64,000 nt of DNA. Origin: Larix kaempferi (Eukaryota > Streptophyta > Pinopsida > Pinales > Pinaceae). The notes under the pieces were generated by a model. That model worked only from the letters and a program-made list of their open reading frames with translations. It was not told the origin of the DNA and searched no databases. The translations under genes and the position numbers were made by a program. Location of the stretch: assembly GCA_027924585.1 (NCBI GenBank), contig BSBM01000423.1, positions 3,729,501 to 3,793,500 on the forward strand, read 5' to 3'. Below are positions 44,728 through 56,281 of this stretch, piece by piece (position 1 is the stretch's first letter; every line of letters begins with the position of its first letter).

Positions 44728-45623
44728 TGGTAATGTTTTAAAAGCATAATTAGTGAAGTGGGACAATCCCATTTCGATGCTATAAACCATTCCGAACATC
44801 GCTGCCACCAAGGGTTCGCTGTCAACCACTTCAGTGGGATTTTCTAGGTCTATACGAAACGTAGTGGCGGTGAAGTCCAAACCACGTCACCGACCATTTC
44901 GACAGGATTTGTCTAGTCATTGCGAGGCATGTCGGCAGCGTTTTACTAACTGTGGTGATCGGTAAGAATTTTCCGGTGCTACTTTGTGAGATTTACCTCT
45001 TTATTCACGACCGTTTCGACAGTTATTTCCAAGTTAAGCCAAAATGCGTTGCGTTGATGTGGCTTATTTTCGCACTCTTTCTGCCAAGTTTTCGGCGACC
45101 GTTTCAGCTGAAATATCCCAATTCTTTGAAATAGGTCGCTATGTGAAGCCTTTCTTCACCGAATTGGAGTCTTTACGCTGAAAAGGAAAGAAAAAACTAA
45201 GTGTCAAAGATGCGAAACGACAGCGCTCTGACCATTTCGGTGGAGTTGACAAACTCTCATCGAACTTTTCGGCAAAGATGGGTGAGTTCTGCCAAAATGG
45301 GAAAGGATTCCAAAGTTAAAATATGCCTTCATCCATTTCGACTCGGTTCGTCAAGTTTCTGTGAAAAAGGAAAGTTGTCCAGAACTCGCAAGATGTTTCC
45401 GACTGTTTCGGCTCAACTAGATGAGTCTCGCCGATCATGTTGACTGCGAGAGATGAGTTTTACTTAGTAAAAAATATGAACTTGCTTTGCCTGATCCTCC
45501 TGGAAAAAATAGGGTTGAAGTTAGGATTTTCTAGGAAGACTTAAACTCTAAAAATCTCTTAAGAGAAAAGGAGGGGCCCCGTTATTTTTAAAAAAAATTG
45601 GGGGTCAGGTTGTAGCAACAACA
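44728..45623. repeat. W2: LTR-like repeat, copy 2
   Basis: Direct homologue of W1 (5887-6826), 896 bp, with the same TGGTAATG and GCAACAACA ends and the same GACCATTTCGG-type motifs. The flank after 45623 is not PBS-like, unlike W1. On the minus strand it follows aORF2 by about 300 bp after AACAAAGGATT, so it could equally be the 3' LTR of the aORF2 element. Orientation is unresolved. Confidence 0.68.
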
Positions 45624-45925
45624 AATCCTTTGTTACTCAACAATATTCAGAACAATACACATAACAGATCTAAGTTAACCCAATACATCGGTTCAACAAC
45701 CTATATATATGCTTCTACATTCAGTTGTGTAACTGTCTTGTCGATTCAACCAACTGACACAACCATCGACATACATTACAACAGGTCAGCTGGAGAGCCT
45801 AGTCGACATGCTGACTTAGGATCTTCCATCATTTTCCCTAGTCCAAAATGTTTCTTCGTCCCAAAGAAACGAGGAGATACAAAATTACTGTACAAAAATA
45901 TGTATAACTGTTACTGTGATGCATG
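45624..45925 (-). other. spacer between aORF2 and W2
   Basis: About 300 bp without a coding frame, ending in the weak purine tract AACAAAGGATT on the minus strand next to W2. Confidence 0.45.
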
Positions 45926-48403
45926 ACTGGAACTGGCCACGGTTCGTTGCTGGATGTAGACCTCAATGATGGCTTCGGCTGAAACAGATAACTGGTGCTA
46001 GAACTCTTCCCATGAGTGCAACATATTTTGAATGTCAATAGTAAGTGTGGTGAGGCTTGATAGATTTGCTATTTTCTCTTGCATCGACTTGTTTTGTAAA
46101 TAAATTAAGTCAGGACCAAACAAGTTGATTTTTTCATTAGCAGCTGCAAGCAATCTTTGAAGATACGGTCGGATTTGTTCAACTTTAAGGAGGCTGGTTC
46201 GGCCTGACTCATCCCCTGATCTTCCTTTTTTTCTAATTTCTCACATTTTCTATTTTCCATGATAATTTGTTCTTTAATATTGTGAGTCAGGGTGTTGTCG
46301 TCTACTAGTCATTGCTGATGGAGACTACTAAGTAGCTCACATGTCTCCCACATTTATCTAAACACATTACCATAATGGGTATACCAATTGCGGAGGACGT
46401 CGGCGGCTATAGATGCCTGATCATTATACTTGTTTAACTGGTTGTTTATTGAGATGAACGCTTCATATTGTGCTGATAGCAGGGAAGATGTTTCTGTATC
46501 CTGTTCTCATCGGTCCTTGTTGAGTTCATCCTGTAGTGTCGACACGATAGATTGGAATAGTTGGAATGCTTTGTCGAGGGTACTGGTCGTGTCAAAACTT
46601 ACTGGAAGCAGGAAAAATTGTTGTGCTAAGTCTTGAAACTTATCCAGAAATAATACTTGATCCTCCTGTAGTTTGTGGGCATGTTCTTCTACTTCTAGTC
46701 GTCTATTCCTTTGTTCTTTATTTGCTGCGTTGGTAAGAAGGTCAATCTCTACTTATGTTTCCTCCTATGGGTTATATGTAGAAATAGGACCAAACTGATC
46801 AAGATGCATAGATAGATGACATTCTTGGTGAATGTAGTTGAGGTGCTTCTGTTGTCGCTGTTGTTGCTGCTCTTTTTCTTGTCGACGTTTTTCTTTGTGT
46901 TGCTTCTTGTTCTAGCTTTATGACTTTTTCATAGCCTCGGTCTGTTATTCTATTTCTTTCTATGGCTCGGGTGCTTTTGGTGAGTGTTCTGCATCTTTTT
47001 GTACTATGGCAGTGGTTTGTTCTGCTTGCCCTTGGCTGGCTGGTTCGACTTCTCGGGTTGCTATGTATGCTTCCTCGATGGCTGCTGCATTAACTTGTTC
47101 TGATGCTAGTAACTTAGTTTTTTTTGCCGTGGCTTCTTCAACTGGTGCTTCTTGTTCCTTAATTGTTGTCACTGCTGAATTTGTAATGGCTCCATCGGCA
47201 GGGGAAGGGGATGACATACTACTGAAAAATTGAATGAATGGTGATGATGGGCGGTTTTCATCGACTGGGGAAGGAGCGGAAGGAATGGGGCTGCCAAACC
47301 GACCTATACAAACTAAGGGTGACAAAAATTTAGGGATCATTGTTTCGATTTCATCAAGGTCTTCAAGTTCTGACTGACTCTCTGGTGGGTCGACGGACTG
47401 TCGAGGAGGTAGGGAGTCCTCCACCGACGGGTTAATAGGAAAAGGACTAAAAGATGAAGTTTGTTGGGAAACAATAGGACTATTTGGGTCAAGGTTTCTT
47501 TGGAGGTGAGTGATGTGCATGTCGCCTACTTGTGGTGTTAAAGTTTATGGAGGGGATGCTAGGTCGGTTGAGGTAGTGCCGAGAGGGGCAGACTTAGTTG
47601 GTAAACTAGTGTTGGCAAGGACTGGTTTGTTAGTGACTAACTCTCGCCATTGTGGAAAAATAGAGGGAAGTTGGGATATTAACTGATTAAGATCATTGTC
47701 ATCTTGGATCTTCTGTCTAAGGGGAAGGGGAAGGGACCGCACAATATTTGGAATCTGAAGTGATGCTAATGGTGCAAGTGGAATGGATGCCAGGGGTGTG
47801 GGGAGATATGTGTCCTCCATCACAATGTGTGGAGATGGTGGAGGGGAACTTTCTGTTAGGTCGACCTGAGGTTCAACCATTAGCATGAATTTCTTTTGAA
47901 AGGGTTGTTGGCTACGGGATTGTTCTGCCTCCACAAATTTCTTGAATTGTTCCTCCACAGGTACTTTATTCTTCACTGCGTCCTCCAATATTTTTGTAGT
48001 GCTGTCATATAGTTCAGCTTCATCCTCCTCAGTCGGCTCTTTGATAATTATCCTTCTTTTCCCCTTTCCTTGTAGTTTAGTGTCCTTATTTTTCCGTTCT
48101 TTTGACAACTCGTCTGATATCTGTCGAATATTTTCTTTGGTGAGAGCATACTCAGGATTGTTGGATTGAGTACCCTTGTTGGAATGCCCATCTGTGTCGA
48201 GGGGATCTTGATGCAATGTAAGAGTGATTGCTAGCAGATTTGTCTCAACGACTGGTCCAACTTGGAAAGTGAAATTACTCATATATAGTTGGATTTCATA
48301 TTCTTCTTCTTTCTCTGCATCTGTTAGAGGTTCGACTATGGGTATGTCGACTTTGCATGCCTTGGGGGGAATTATCAATTTTGTATTCAAATTCCTACTT
48401 AAC
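45926..48403 (-). pseudogene. aORF2: proline-rich and coiled-coil additional ORF, 5' end cut by D
   Basis: The best frame runs from 48390 (no ATG; the ORF is open upstream into the D boundary) through KLIIPPKACKVDIPIVEPLT, an acidic region, VEPQVDLTESSPPPSPH, SLPLPLRQKIQDDNDL and a stop near 47545. It continues with a second open segment (47520-46960) of low-complexity Pro/Ser/Glu sequence. From 46960 to 45926 a Gln/Leu/Lys-rich region in broken frames has coiled-coil character and ends VASSSHASQ. Order and composition resemble the C-terminal halves of the G ORF and aORF1, but I see no clear sequence match. Function unknown. Confidence 0.55.
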
Positions 48404-48788
48404 TGTGGTGTACCTGCAATAATTAATTAATGCAAATATATGAGATATCAGAAATAATAGAACAGAACCGCTTTTATATTGATCACGGGCCACTTCGAGG
48501 GGGCAACCTCCTTTGAGGAAGCTCAATACAATTAACTTCACGGTACCTTCAATGACCTCAACACACACTTATATACTAAGTCTATGCCCAATACTATGAG
48601 TCAAAACCATGGGACATATAATACTACAAGACGACTTACAAAGCATATGCGTCCAATACTATGGGTCAATACTATGGGCTAATATAAACTACGGATCAAC
48701 AAATACTACGGGACGAATTACAAAGCATATGCGTCCAACAACAATATACTAACATAGTAAAGAGAAGAGTTGACATAGGTTCCTAACA
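48404..48788 (-). repeat. D 3' LTR (385 bp)
   Basis: TGTGGTGTACC...GGTTCCTAACA, next to a strong polypurine tract (complement of tcccctctccctt, 48789-48801). Confidence 0.9.
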
Positions 48789-48801
48789 TCCCCTCTCCCT
48801 T
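48789..48801 (-). other. D polypurine tract
   Basis: The minus strand reads AAGGGAGAGGGGA, directly before the LTR start TGTTAGGAACC. Confidence 0.85.
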
Positions 48802-48817
48802 AGAAAAAGCTTTGTCC

Positions 48818-50017
48818 TCAAAGCTTTGGTTGGAGAAATTGCTGCAGAATCTGAAAGAGTGGTTCCCCGGTAGCATCCTCGGTTTGCATTTCGGGCCACT
48901 GACGCCTTTGGAGTGTCAAGGAGGATTGCTTGGAAGGTTGTAGATGAAGAAGAACCCTGTCAGCTACGTGGAAAATGCACTCAGAACGGTGCTGATCGGC
49001 TTGTTGTTTCAGGCGAATTCTGGCCATGTGAAGATTGTCCTGCAGAATGAGAAGAAGCTGATCGCGGTTTCGAAGAACCGAGTCAATTTCCTGAACTGGG
49101 GAGCTGCTAAGGGTGTATGGAAGAAGAACTGGTAGTGTTTGTCCATAGACTGCTTCATATGGTGTCCTTTGAGATGTGGTATTGTACCACCAGAGTGCTG
49201 CTAGGAAATCCATAGAATTAGTTGGCCAAAGCTGAGTAGGGATGGGCAAGGGTTTGAGCAATCCCGAAAGGAGTGTCAGTTCCCCCTTGTTGACTTGGAA
49301 AGTATCATCGTTAGCCACCATCTGTTGAATTGTCATTTTTAGTCCCAGCCAAAAGAAGTTACATTGTTCCTGGTCATACATTTTACAGAACCCAGAGTGC
49401 CATGTTGATGAAGAAGCATGGAGTTCATAGAAGAGATAGCCCTGTTGAACATATTGCAACCAATTTGGAACAAGCAGAGAAAGAGTTGTAAGAGAAACTG
49501 GGTCATCAATTGTGCGAAAAGGAGCATCTTCCACCATATTGTCCTTACCCTTCTTGTAAGTGATCACATAGGGATAACCCATGAGTTGGATAACCCATTG
49601 CAGGTGTGTTGGGGAGGAGACCCATTGTTCCAGAAAATTTTCCAGACTCGGGAGATCAGTCTTGATGCAGAAATAACTGCCTAATAGGTATGGCTGCCAC
49701 TTCTGTACTGCATGCAAAATAGCCATCATTTCCTGCTGAGAGGTAGATGTGGCTATATTCTTACCGAAAAGGTCTCTTGAAGGCAGCAAGCTCATTGGTT
49801 CAGCAAAGATACCTGCATATCTATCCAAGGAAGTAGTGGAGACTGTTGATGGGTGCATCTGAATGGAATTGAGCTGAGCGATGACACCATGTGAATTCTT
49901 CTTAAGGATTTTTTCCAGGCGATGTGAACTGATGATGCAGAGAGACCCTGGTTGTAAGCCCATAAATTTGTGTTGTGCCCCATTGACTTTAAACTGCATC
50001 CAAAGTTTAGCAAAATC
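48818..50017 (-). pseudogene. D Pol remnant: RNase H and integrase ends fused, RT lost
   Basis: One frame of about 400 codons follows a TAG at 50018. After the protease end and pre-RT segment (LDRYAGIFAEPMSLLPSRD) the sequence jumps near 49760 directly into RNase H (SQQEMMAILHAVQKWQPYLLG, CIKTDLPSLENFLEQ); no YxDD or other RT core motif is present. The integrase zinc region is partial (STWHSGF...CNFFWLGLK). LPIPTQLW...SMDFLAA then jumps near 49195 to LWWYNTTSQRTPYEAVYGQ, so the second and third catalytic residues of integrase are gone. C-terminal HVADRVLLHLQP follows. All joins keep frame. Confidence 0.85.
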
Positions 50018-50626
50018 CTATAAGATGGGGCCTAGTGTGCGTAACCATTGAACGCCCAAAACCACATCACATCCGCCTAAGGACAAGGCAATCATGTCGG
50101 AGCGTAGGTTATAATCTTCCATAGAGATACGCACATTGTGCCACTTCCCCTTGCAAGGTAAGGTGTCCCCATTAGCAACCATGACTTCAAAGTTGGAGCA
50201 AGGATGGACAAAACAATCAGCATGTTTGGCAATTCGAGGGTCAATGAAGTTATGAGTGCTACCAGAATCAATGAGTATGGTAAGAGGGAGCTTCTTGAAG
50301 TATCCCCTAACCTGCATTGTTTGTGGGGTGGTGACGCCGGTTACAGCATGGAGAGAGATCTCGGGTGGGTCGTCCTGAGATGGGGTGTCAATAGGCGGGT
50401 GTTGCATGTCGACCGGATCATCTACTGTATCTGTAGCTTCTTCACCAAGTTCTAAGGCAGGCAGAGAATCCACATCCAAGAGATAAAGCTTTTGTTGAAC
50501 ACATCTATGTCCCCGAGTTAATTTCTCATCACAATTATAGCAAAGCCCTTTTTCTCGGCGTGCCTGCATTTCTATTTCAGACAAATGCTTGATAGGAGTT
50601 GGTTGAGGAGCAGCCGTGATGGGAGG
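50018..50626 (-). pseudogene. D zinc knuckle and protease
   Basis: After a TGA at 50627 (probably former TGG) the same frame continues with EIEMQARREKGLCYNCDEK and the zinc finger CYNCDEKLTRGHRC (about 50540-50505), then an acidic linker and the aspartic protease with active site LTILIDSGSTHNFID (about 50285-50240). The domain goes on through VMVANGDTLPCKGKW and DVVLGVQWLRTLGPIL and ends at a TAG (50018). Protease residues are intact. Length is normal for Ty3. Confidence 0.88.
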
Positions 50627-51331
50627 TCATTGGGAACCCATATTTCTGAAGGGAACAAAGGTGGGTTTGGAGCATTGTTGAGCTGCGATCTTGTCCTCAG
50701 CCAACTTAGCCAACCCTAGGACTTCCATCATTGTGTTGGGACAAAACATTTTGACCTCTGAGCAGATTTCATCCTTGAGACCACTGATAAAACAACTCCT
50801 GTATAAATCATCAGACAATCCTTCTGTGTGATTGGCTAGTTTCTCAAATTCCATCTGATACTCTCTCACTGTGCCAGTTTGGTGAAGTTTAGTGAGTGCT
50901 CCTGTGAAGCCATCAAAAGCACTAGGACCAAATCGTGGCAAAATGAGTTGGCAAAAATCTGTCCAGTTTGGCTCGGGATGAGCTTTGATGTACCAACGGT
51001 ACCATTGAAGGGCTTCCTGTTCCAAATGAAAGGAGGCAAGTGGAACTTTCTGAACATCAAAAGTATTATGCAGACTGAAATATTGTTCTGCTCGGTATAT
51101 CCATCCAGTCGGATCAGTACCATTGAAGCGAGGAAAATCAAGCTTCGGCCCACGAAAATTGCTAGAAGCAGAGAACCCGGTGGCCGCAAAAGATTCTGGC
51201 TGTTTGGTATTGTTCATGGCTGAATGCTGAAGATGGAGGCTGAGAAATTTTTCATCCAGATCTTGGAGTTTGGTTTGGATCGCTGCAAGTGCTTCCTCCA
51301 TGGTGTGTGCTCCTGCACGGGTGACAACCAT
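50627..51331 (-). pseudogene. D Gag capsid
   Basis: The likely start is the ATG at 51331 (MVVTRAGAHTMEEALAAI); an in-frame codon further upstream is in the leader. Capsid motifs are FRGPKLDFPRFNGTDPTGWIY, AEQYFSLHNTF, LASFHLEQEALQWYRWY, WTDFCQLILPRFG and REYQMEFEKLANHTEG, the classic Ty3 Gag block. The frame is intact up to the TGA at 50627. Without the stop it would read straight into the zinc knuckle. Confidence 0.9.
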
Positions 51332-52652
51332 AACCAGGTTTTTTTTTTTTTGGTTGACTGGGTAGGAAAACAAAAACAAGAACTACTTCAGTAAGGGAAA
51401 ATTTGGATTTGGGAAAAAATTAGAAGGGTAATTGGGGCTTGACTATGTTTTGGACACTGTTGAATAGATAGGGAAGCAAAAATGAGGATTTCAGAAGCGG
51501 GGTGAAAGAATGGGAAAATTTGGCAGAGGGGAACAAAGAAGCAGAATTCAGAAAGGAACTCTGTGGTAAAATTTGAAGGTGATTGGGTGAAATCTAAGGA
51601 AGTTATGGCAAACCCTAAAAATAGACAAATGTGAGATTTCAGGCTGTAGGAAGGGGAATTGAGGATAGGGTCCTCAGGAATGAAATATGCAGAATGGAAT
51701 GACGGGGGTTCCCTGAAAATTTCAAGGGAAACAGAGGTAAAACAAGGGAGATATGGAGAAAAAACTGAATGTTTTACCTTTTTTTTTTTTTTACCATACT
51801 GGAGCGGCTACAGCGCAGAAGGAATCTGGAACAACGCCGAACGGCTGGATCTAGAACGGCTTGCAAAATGGATCTGAAACGGTGCAGCAGTGATCGACAA
51901 TAGTTCAGCTGAAAGTAGATATGGACCCCAGGTATGTGCGGCTTCCTAACATTTCAGGGTTTTCACTCGGCCACCAATGCTGTTTGACGGCTTGCGTATT
52001 GGGGTAGTACCCCTCACTCCATGGCTCAGGTGAAACTGATAACCGCTTTGCCACAAACGACAGCTCTTGGTTTACCTCACGAGTGGGAACTAGTCAATCA
52101 GGTAGGGGTCGTTGTCCTTTTCGCTTGGCAGGTTCTCTCAATGGCCAGCTACTTCGGGGTTTCTGTGGTACTCCTCACAATGAGTTTTAGGGCTTATGCC
52201 CAAGTACTTCCCACAGTTAAGCGGATAGGGATTATTCCCAGATCCGAACCTGCAACAGAAAAAAAAAATTGGCAGAAATTCCACCCAATGTTCAAAAACC
52301 GGATCTATATTGCTCAGAATCGCTATTATAGCATGTTTCCGGAACTGGAACAACCACTCTGCTTCTAGCTATGAAAGCGGAATAGAAATTTGGGCAATCG
52401 GTCAAAAGATTTTCTCGCCGCAATTTCCGCGGCCGTCACCGAAATTCTGAAAAATTGCTGATTTTAAATCCGCGATATCTCCACTTTTAGAACTCCAAAT
52501 GAGATGATTTTTTTTTTGAAACTACGTATTTTTGAAAGAGGAATTCAGATATGCAATCGGTTTCTTCTGATTTTGTGCAGAAAGTTTCAGAAATTGATCT
52601 GAAAGTCGCCTCCCAAAAAAAGAAAAAAAATTTCCCACTTGTGCCAAGGAAA
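51332..52652 (-). other. D 5' leader
   Basis: A 1.3-kb stretch between the primer site and Gag with T-rich runs (51340-51350, 51780-51793) and no conserved coding frame. Unusually long for such a small element, perhaps because of an inserted unknown segment. Confidence 0.5.
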
Positions 52653-52666
52653 GTGCTCTGATACCA
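52653..52666 (-). other. D primer binding site (tRNA-Met)
   Basis: The minus strand reads TGGTATCAGAGCAC two bases after the LTR end. Confidence 0.92.
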
Positions 52667-52668
52667 GA

Positions 52669-52831
52669 TGTGGTGTACCTACAATAATTAATTAATGCAA
52701 ATACATGAGATATCAGAAATAATAGAATGGAATCATATTGATCACGGGTCACTTCGAGGAGGCAACCTCCTTTGAGCAAGCTCAATACAATTAACTTCAC
52801 GGTGCCTTCAATGACCTCAACACACACTTAT
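52669..52831 (-). repeat. D 5' LTR fragment
   Basis: 163 bp that match 48404-48570; homology stops abruptly at 52831, where the LTR of P begins. Confidence 0.9.
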
Positions 52832-53536
52832 TGTAGCTAGGGTTTTACTCCTAGCTTGTGCAAATGAGCACCTACTAAGGAGAATGGACTCCTTAGTAGC
52901 AGTTCAGTAAATGTAAATAATTAAGCTAAAACAAAGATATAAAATACTTCTAAAACATGCATGAAACATAAACAACAAATTTAAATAATGGTTTTTTATA
53001 TTGATATTACCTCCAATGTGGAGGTTGATGAAGCTCCTTGCAATGTCCAAGAGGGTTGCTCCAAGCTCCAATATGCTCCTTCTCTTTCTCCAATGGTGGG
53101 AATGGGCCAAAAGTGGCTCTCAATGTGAAAGTAGTTCAATGGTGAACTAGGGTTTCGAGAGAGATTTTGGCAGAGTAAGGGTGCTTGTGATTGTGGATAT
53201 GGAATAAGGGATCTCCATCACCTATTTATAGTTTTTTGGTGGTGGAGTGCTGACCCATGGTTTTGGGAAACACATGGTTTTGGGCAGCTGTATAGGGTTT
53301 TTTCCTCCTTTTCCTCATTATTTTATATTTTTTCTTCCCTTTTTAGGGGTTTTTGCTATTTTTAGAGGAAAAAGGGGGTTTTTTAGCCTTTTTTAGGCTA
53401 TTTTGAGGGTTTTATGGCCTTTTGGAGGCTTTTTAATGAGATTTTTTGGGATTTTAAGGGAAATATGGTAGTAAAATGGACAAATGAGCCATATAATGTG
53501 GTAGATGAGCTAGTGAGCACTTTTTGGGTGTTAACA
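52832..53536 (-). repeat. P 3' LTR (705 bp)
   Basis: Plus-strand ends TGTAGCTAGGG and GGTGTTAACA. A minus-strand TATA box (plus tatttata, 53223-53230) is in the expected orientation. A G-rich tract (complement of ttgccccctgatg, 53539-53551) precedes it on the minus strand. The second LTR is outside the window, so the limits rest on the break with D, the termini and the tract. Confidence 0.72.
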
Positions 53537-53639
53537 GATTGCCCCCTGATGTGCGACGGCAGGAGCTCATCGTATGGCCGATGGACATCATAAGTCATGA
53601 ATGGTTTTCCTGGGTGTGGAGAGAAGAGAAGAAACAAAC

Positions 53640-53935
53640 TGAAGCCCGGAACAACGATCCCGAACAAGTGCAAGAACTGAAAGTACATAACCTCAATAAT
53701 GGATGAGGAATCATCTGATCATATGGACGAGGCGGGCATACCCATGCTCGTATCAGGATATAACATAATAATAACAATGGGGTCCAAAAAATGGGGACCT
53801 GAAATATACATGACCTCAAAAACTGGATGAGGAATAATCTCAATATATGGACAAGGCGGGCATACCCATGCTCGTATCAAGATATATAAACAGAACTGTG
53901 AGGCCCGAAAAGGGGGACCTGTAAAATACATAACC
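53640..53935. repeat. 124-bp tandem repeat in P
   Basis: The block ggcgggcatacccatgctcg recurs at 53731 and 53855. The flanking ctggatgaggaat and gaacctgaaa-type parts repeat as well, giving about 2.4 copies of a 124-bp unit. Confidence 0.85.
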
Positions 53936-54879
53936 ACTGTGTACATCATGAGAGTCCAGAGGGGACACAAATCTGGGACATACTGCTGAGCTGATCATGT
54001 GGTAACTGAAGAACTGGTGCACCGGAATATCAACAGTGCTGCTGAATGGGGTACCAGCGGAACTGATGAGCTGCTGGATCGGAGTGACAAGGGATACACT
54101 CACAATGGTACATGGAACTGGAACGGATCTGGACCTGAAACTGGGTACTCAAGGAAGCATGTAACTGGATGGCTTCCGAATACAATCGCCAACGCAGCCC
54201 GGACATCCACGGGAACATACAACTGGGCGTTCCGAAGTGACTCACCAATGTGCTAGAGTCGGGGGAAATCCGGGGTCTTCGACTAAAAACTGATGGGATA
54301 GAATCCTACGCGATCCTCAACGATGCAATCAAGGTGCTGAAGTCGAGCATGTGAGGAACAACCACTCGGAGAGGCAATGATGACTCCTCTCAGAATGATC
54401 CGTAGGCAGTTACCACAGATGGTGATAAGTCCAAGGCGTAGGGACCTCTGGGCCTATCCTCTGGAATAGAGGAGCTTTCATCAACAGAGGGAGACCTGCA
54501 ACTATCAAGGCAATGATGTTTCCTTGACAGGAGCGCGAGGTGGAGAACCGAAATGTGATAGTGCTGATGGCAGGACTGACCAAACTGTGGGGGGGACAAC
54601 TGGGCAAGTAGAGTGGGTGGACTCAAACTTCCTTTGTTCAGAGTATGATAATGGGAATGATCTGGCAGCATATGAAACTGATTGAGGGGAAAGGGATCAT
54701 AGCTGTAATGGATCTGGGAGGGTAACTTGGGCTGAGGGAGACTCAAGCTGGTATAAAATGGCAGGAGACTGCAGAATACTCTGAACAAAGGCGACCGGAT
54801 TGGGGGTGCTGCCGAGATGATCGATCATAGTGCCAGGAGGCACGGGAGGGTACTTCTTCATGGGTTAAGGAACTAGAAG

Positions 54880-55095
54880 AAGTGTGTGTAAAATGATACT
54901 GTTGTGTGGATTTTACGAGCCCAGGACAGTTCATGCTCGTGGTGGCTTTCAATTTTAAGGAGTCTGAAAGCGATAAGAAGACTCTGAGATGATGGAATGG
55001 TACTGTCGTGTGGATTTTACGAGTCCAGGACAGTTCATGCTCGTGGTTGCTTTCAATTTTAGAGAGTCTGAAAGCAAATAAGAAGACTCCAGGGG
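54880..55095. repeat. 104-bp tandem repeat in P
   Basis: Two copies; the block ggattttacgagyccagg recurs at 54908 and 55012, followed by ggacagttcatgctcgtgg in both. Confidence 0.88.
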
Positions 55096-55179
55096 GTTGC
55101 TTTTTCGTAGATTTAGTCTCCAAGGCCCAAAGAAGCATAAAAGGATGCAATGAAGAACTCTTCTAGCCGGTGTGACTAG

Positions 55180-55400
55180 AGTATTCCTTTTTCGTAATTA
55201 GTCTACCAGGTCCAGAAAAGGGTTAAACTTATACCAGATAGACGCCCTTTCAGGTACTTTAGCGAGCATGAAAGGAAGCAAGATTGCTCGACGATCTTTT
55301 CATTCTTTTAGGAGTCAGAAAAGAGCTTAACGGAAACTCCCTAAGTGCCTTTTTCGTAAAGGACTTGTCCGGCCCGAAAAAGGGATAAAATTATACCGAA
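55180..55400. repeat. diverged repeat pair in P
   Basis: Two loosely similar blocks share cctttttcgtaa, a Cys/Gly-rich middle and gggttaaacttataccaga versus gggataaaattataccga. Similarity is weak but runs over about 55 bp. Confidence 0.5.
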
Positions 55401-55579
55401 CAAAAGGAATGGCCAGGCAAGGAGGAAGTGTTCAATCAAGGTTCAGTAATGATGACCAAGAACGAGGGTAGGGGGGAACACTGGTGGGCCTCCTTGCGGG
55501 GTAGATGAAATGGTGGCAAAATAACGAAACATTTGCAGTATGACAGGAGTGAATGGCTCATGTAAAAATGTGGAACAAT

Positions 55580-55935
55580 CCGATAGCGACCGATGTGGTG
55601 CGCAAACCGAGGCAGCAAGGTGTCGGGACACAATGTTGAAATTGTACTAAGTGAGAGCGAGAAATGGTCTCAAGCATCATCACGAGCTCGAAAAAATGAA
55701 TCCGACGATATAAAGGATGTCAAAAACGGGTAACGGTCGATGTGGCACGCACACCGAGGCGACGAGGGTGTTGTGGAAAAATACCCGAAAAATCGGGGGG
55801 TGAGAGCGAGAAATGATCTCAAGCATCATCACCATCTCGGAAAAATGAATCCGATGATATAAAACATGTGAAAAATGGAGAACGACCGATGTGGCACGCA
55901 AACCGAGGCGACTAGTGGCGTCTGAAAAATAAGCA
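55580..55935. repeat. 148-bp tandem repeat in P
   Basis: The block cgaccgatgtggyrcgcaaaccgaggc (one form) recurs at 55587, 55734 and 55883, and tgagagcgagaaatg at 55652 and 55801, giving intervals of 147-149 bp and about 2.4 copies. Confidence 0.88.
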
Positions 55936-56072
55936 AAAAATGACGGGTACAAAATAATGCAATGAGGTGACCATCATGACGGTCTCATCGTGCTGATTCC
56001 AGTGGTGGAAACGGTTTGTAAAACAGATTCCGTATGGGGTCAGAATAGCCAAAACAAGAAAAAGTCAATGAC

Positions 56073-56080
56073 TATAAATA
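56073..56080 (+). promoter_or_regulatory. candidate TATA box of the antisense PMD gene
   Basis: TATAAATA within gactataaatagtgg, on the plus strand 543 bp before the PMD start codon. The tandem repeats end just upstream. Confidence 0.5.
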
Positions 56081-56281
56081 GTGGTGGGTCCAACATGACA
56101 TGTGTCATTTGTACTTGTTTGACTTTGACTTGTGATCAGAGTGGACCAGAGCTTAGGTGGCATTTCTGGACGATCCGACCGGCTGATTTCAGATACGGGA
56201 GATACAGGTATTCCGTCAAACTCATACCTGCATGTTTTTTAGGGTCGGGGGTTGGGTAGTGGGTCCCAGGGTGTATTGTAC

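Larger units (their letters stand above)
48404..52831 (-). mobile_element. D: Ty3 element with large in-frame internal deletions
   Basis: Minus strand: 3' LTR 48404-48788, polypurine tract, a short Gag-Pol, a 1.3-kb leader, tRNA-Met primer site and a 5' LTR cut at 52831 by element P. Left and right LTRs share TGTGGTGTACCTRCAATAATT and the block up to ACACACTTAT. The remaining part of the 5' LTR should lie beyond P, outside the window. The 5 bp before the left LTR are ttaac (48399-48403). D interrupts aORF2. Zinc finger and protease type suggest a chromovirus-like Ty3 element; I cannot name the lineage. Confidence 0.88.

Noticed and set aside
54390-55150. Minus-strand ORFs in the repeat region of P
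   Set aside because: They are translations of the tandem repeats and differ between repeat units.
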